A DNA stretch of 64,000 nt from Nomia melanderi. Lineage: Eukaryota; Arthropoda; Insecta; Hymenoptera; Halictidae. The stretch spans positions 11,339,896-11,403,895 of the forward strand of contig NC_135001.1 in assembly GCF_051020985.1 (NCBI RefSeq). Direction: 5' to 3'. The notes under the pieces were generated by a model. The model had not been told where the DNA came from. It saw only the letters and a list, made by a program, of their open reading frames with translations, and searched no databases. The position numbers and the translations under genes are program-made. Each line of letters starts with the position of its first letter. Position 1 is the stretch's first letter. Below are positions 62,800-64,000 of the stretch, piece by piece.

Positions 62800-63460
62800 C
62801 ATAGAGCAATATCCAAGAGGCATTCCACAAAACGCAATCGAATCGTTCAAGGGGCGATCCGCGGCGATTGGCAATTACACGTAACGGCCTGCTCACGCCG
62901 CTAATTAAGAAGAAAAAATCGACGGGCAAGTATCATTCGGCACGATTACACGGGAATCTATGCAATCGGGGCTAAAAGGGGGACCGACCAATGCCCGCAG
63001 GTGTTCCGCAACGCGAAACTATATTAGAATCTTAGCGGTTATACACTCGGAGCCTGCGTAATCCCGTTTCGAAATTGCAACGTGTTACTCGTCGCCATGA
63101 TTAAAGGGCAATATCTATGCAACGCCGGATTAAAGACCGCCGGTCGCAGTAATAATTTATTTACAGCTCCGACTTACGATATCCTGGAACCATTAAGTAG
63201 ATTCTCCCGAGAAAAGTTTGGCCGTTGCTGGCCTACCTGGGGTACAGGTGTGAGTCGTAATAACATGGCGGTTGCGCCCTTTGACCTCTAATATCCCTAC
63301 CTTCGCGCTGACTTCACTAACGCCGCCAACAATCGGGCGCAGGTACACCGCAATCATCCTACCACTGTATCAATCGGCCAGTGGATTATTATTGCGGATA
63401 CACTTACCATTGCGCGCTTTCTCTCGATAACTTTTTGGCAGGGTACTCGGGAACTATACG
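62800..63460. promoter_or_regulatory. GC-rich island, strong conserved-element texture
   Basis: CpG-rich with regularly spaced AT motifs (GCTAATTAAG, CATGATTAAAG, AGTAATAATTTATTTAC). The plus frame 63082-63291 is not recognisable. Likely regulatory. Confidence 0.35.
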
Positions 63461-63464
63461 GGGT

Positions 63465-64000
63465 GTTTCGTTCTAACAGAAACCTAATGTCAGTTAGAAA
63501 GCGTTGAGCCCTTGCTGTATGGATTCTTATAGGATCGGTGGAACTATTTTCTGATTGTATCCATTTTTCATTTGGTTTCTATAAACCAAATTCCGGGGTG
63601 ACCGAATATTTCTCTGTTTTCAGTTTTTCGTTTACAAACCGAAAATTTCTGAGTTTTAAATTCTTTCTTTATTGATATTGAAGCTGAACGTCTGTTAATA
63701 AGAAGTTTATGGAAAACGATGTTGATTCCAAGTTTTAACTATTAGTTTTTCGCAGTTAAATCTGAACTGATTCGACTTGCCTCGGTCTACTCTATGGTAT
63801 TTTTCATTTTTCTGGAACGAAAATTATTCAGGTTTATTCAGTTTCGTGTTGGTCCACATAGAATAAAATTTATTGAGGTTTCAGAGCCTGTTAGAGATGC
63901 AATTGAATTATTAGATAAAGATATTTTTGTTAATTTTGGAAAGTAAGTTTTTTATCTGTAGTTTAGTATCAATTAGTAGATTCATTGTTCATTGAAATAA
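63465..64000. other. AT-rich non-coding end of the window
   Basis: No gene or repeat identified. Confidence 0.45.

Noticed and set aside
1..64000. CRISPR arrays, rRNA, tRNA, riboswitches, bacterial operons
   Set aside because: Tandem arrays here have diverged units without distinct spacers, and nothing resembles RNA genes. The sequence has eukaryotic features.
1..64000. Well-known insect microRNAs (let-7, bantam-like and similar seeds)
   Set aside because: I scanned by eye for several mature sequences and found none. A computed search is needed to exclude others.

Overview
The window looks like 64 kb of an insect nuclear genome, most likely hymenopteran. The evidence is an AT-rich background (A+T homopolymers and TATA-type microsatellites) broken by sharply bounded GC- and CpG-rich islands of 0.4-1 kb, almost no open reading frames, a Tc1/mariner element, and many small TTAA-flanked and TTA-flanked inverted-repeat elements. 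There are no operons, bacterial ribosome binding sites, rRNA or tRNA genes, or CRISPR arrays. The order is inferred from composition and element types, not proved.

Protein coding. Only two things are worth calling. (1) A nearly complete Tc1-like DNA transposon at 42285-43931, with 31-bp terminal inverted repeats (one mismatch), TA flanks and a 340-codon transposase frame (42707-43729) broken by a single in-frame stop at codon 90. (2) A candidate first coding exon on the minus strand at 57163-57479, Gly/Ala/His/Pro-rich, ending in a good splice donor. It lies in a CpG-rich block (57160-58600) that looks like a promoter and 5' UTR. The rest of that gene would run leftward through the window, but I could not recognise further exons, so most of the window reads as a gene desert or a very long intron.

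Mobile elements. At least six families of short (about 95-280 bp) elements end at TTAA with terminal inverted repeats, as expected for non-autonomous piggyBac-type MITEs. I call them A (16.4, 40.5, 49.4 kb and a lone end at 5.8 kb), B (23.4, 23.9, 27.0, 28.3, 29.2, 31.4 and 31.6 kb), C (25.0 and 47.3 kb), D (17.2 and 20.6 kb), F (36.6 kb) and G (26.3 kb). Family E, a longer repeat with a conserved CAAGGGGTTAA-type end, is at 25.2, 49.7, 56.8, 61.7 and 62.7 kb. A foldback element with TTA flanks (PIF/Harbinger type) at 40234-40483 abuts an A element exactly at its TTAA.

Tandem repeats. Several old, degenerate arrays have regular periods: about 72 bp (9.8 kb), 90 bp (15.0 kb), 31 bp (24.2 kb), 39 bp (37.5 kb, about 12 units), 115 bp (56.4 kb) and 45-50 bp (60.4 kb).

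Non-coding islands. GC-rich, TAAT-containing blocks near 4.0, 6.1, 8.7, 10.9, 12.5, 15.8, 17.6, 20.1, 29.0, 32.3, 37.1, 40.0, 47.9, 50.4, 54.0, 58.0, 62.2 and 63.1 kb look like conserved cis-regulatory modules scattered around a developmental gene. This is inference and needs comparative alignment.
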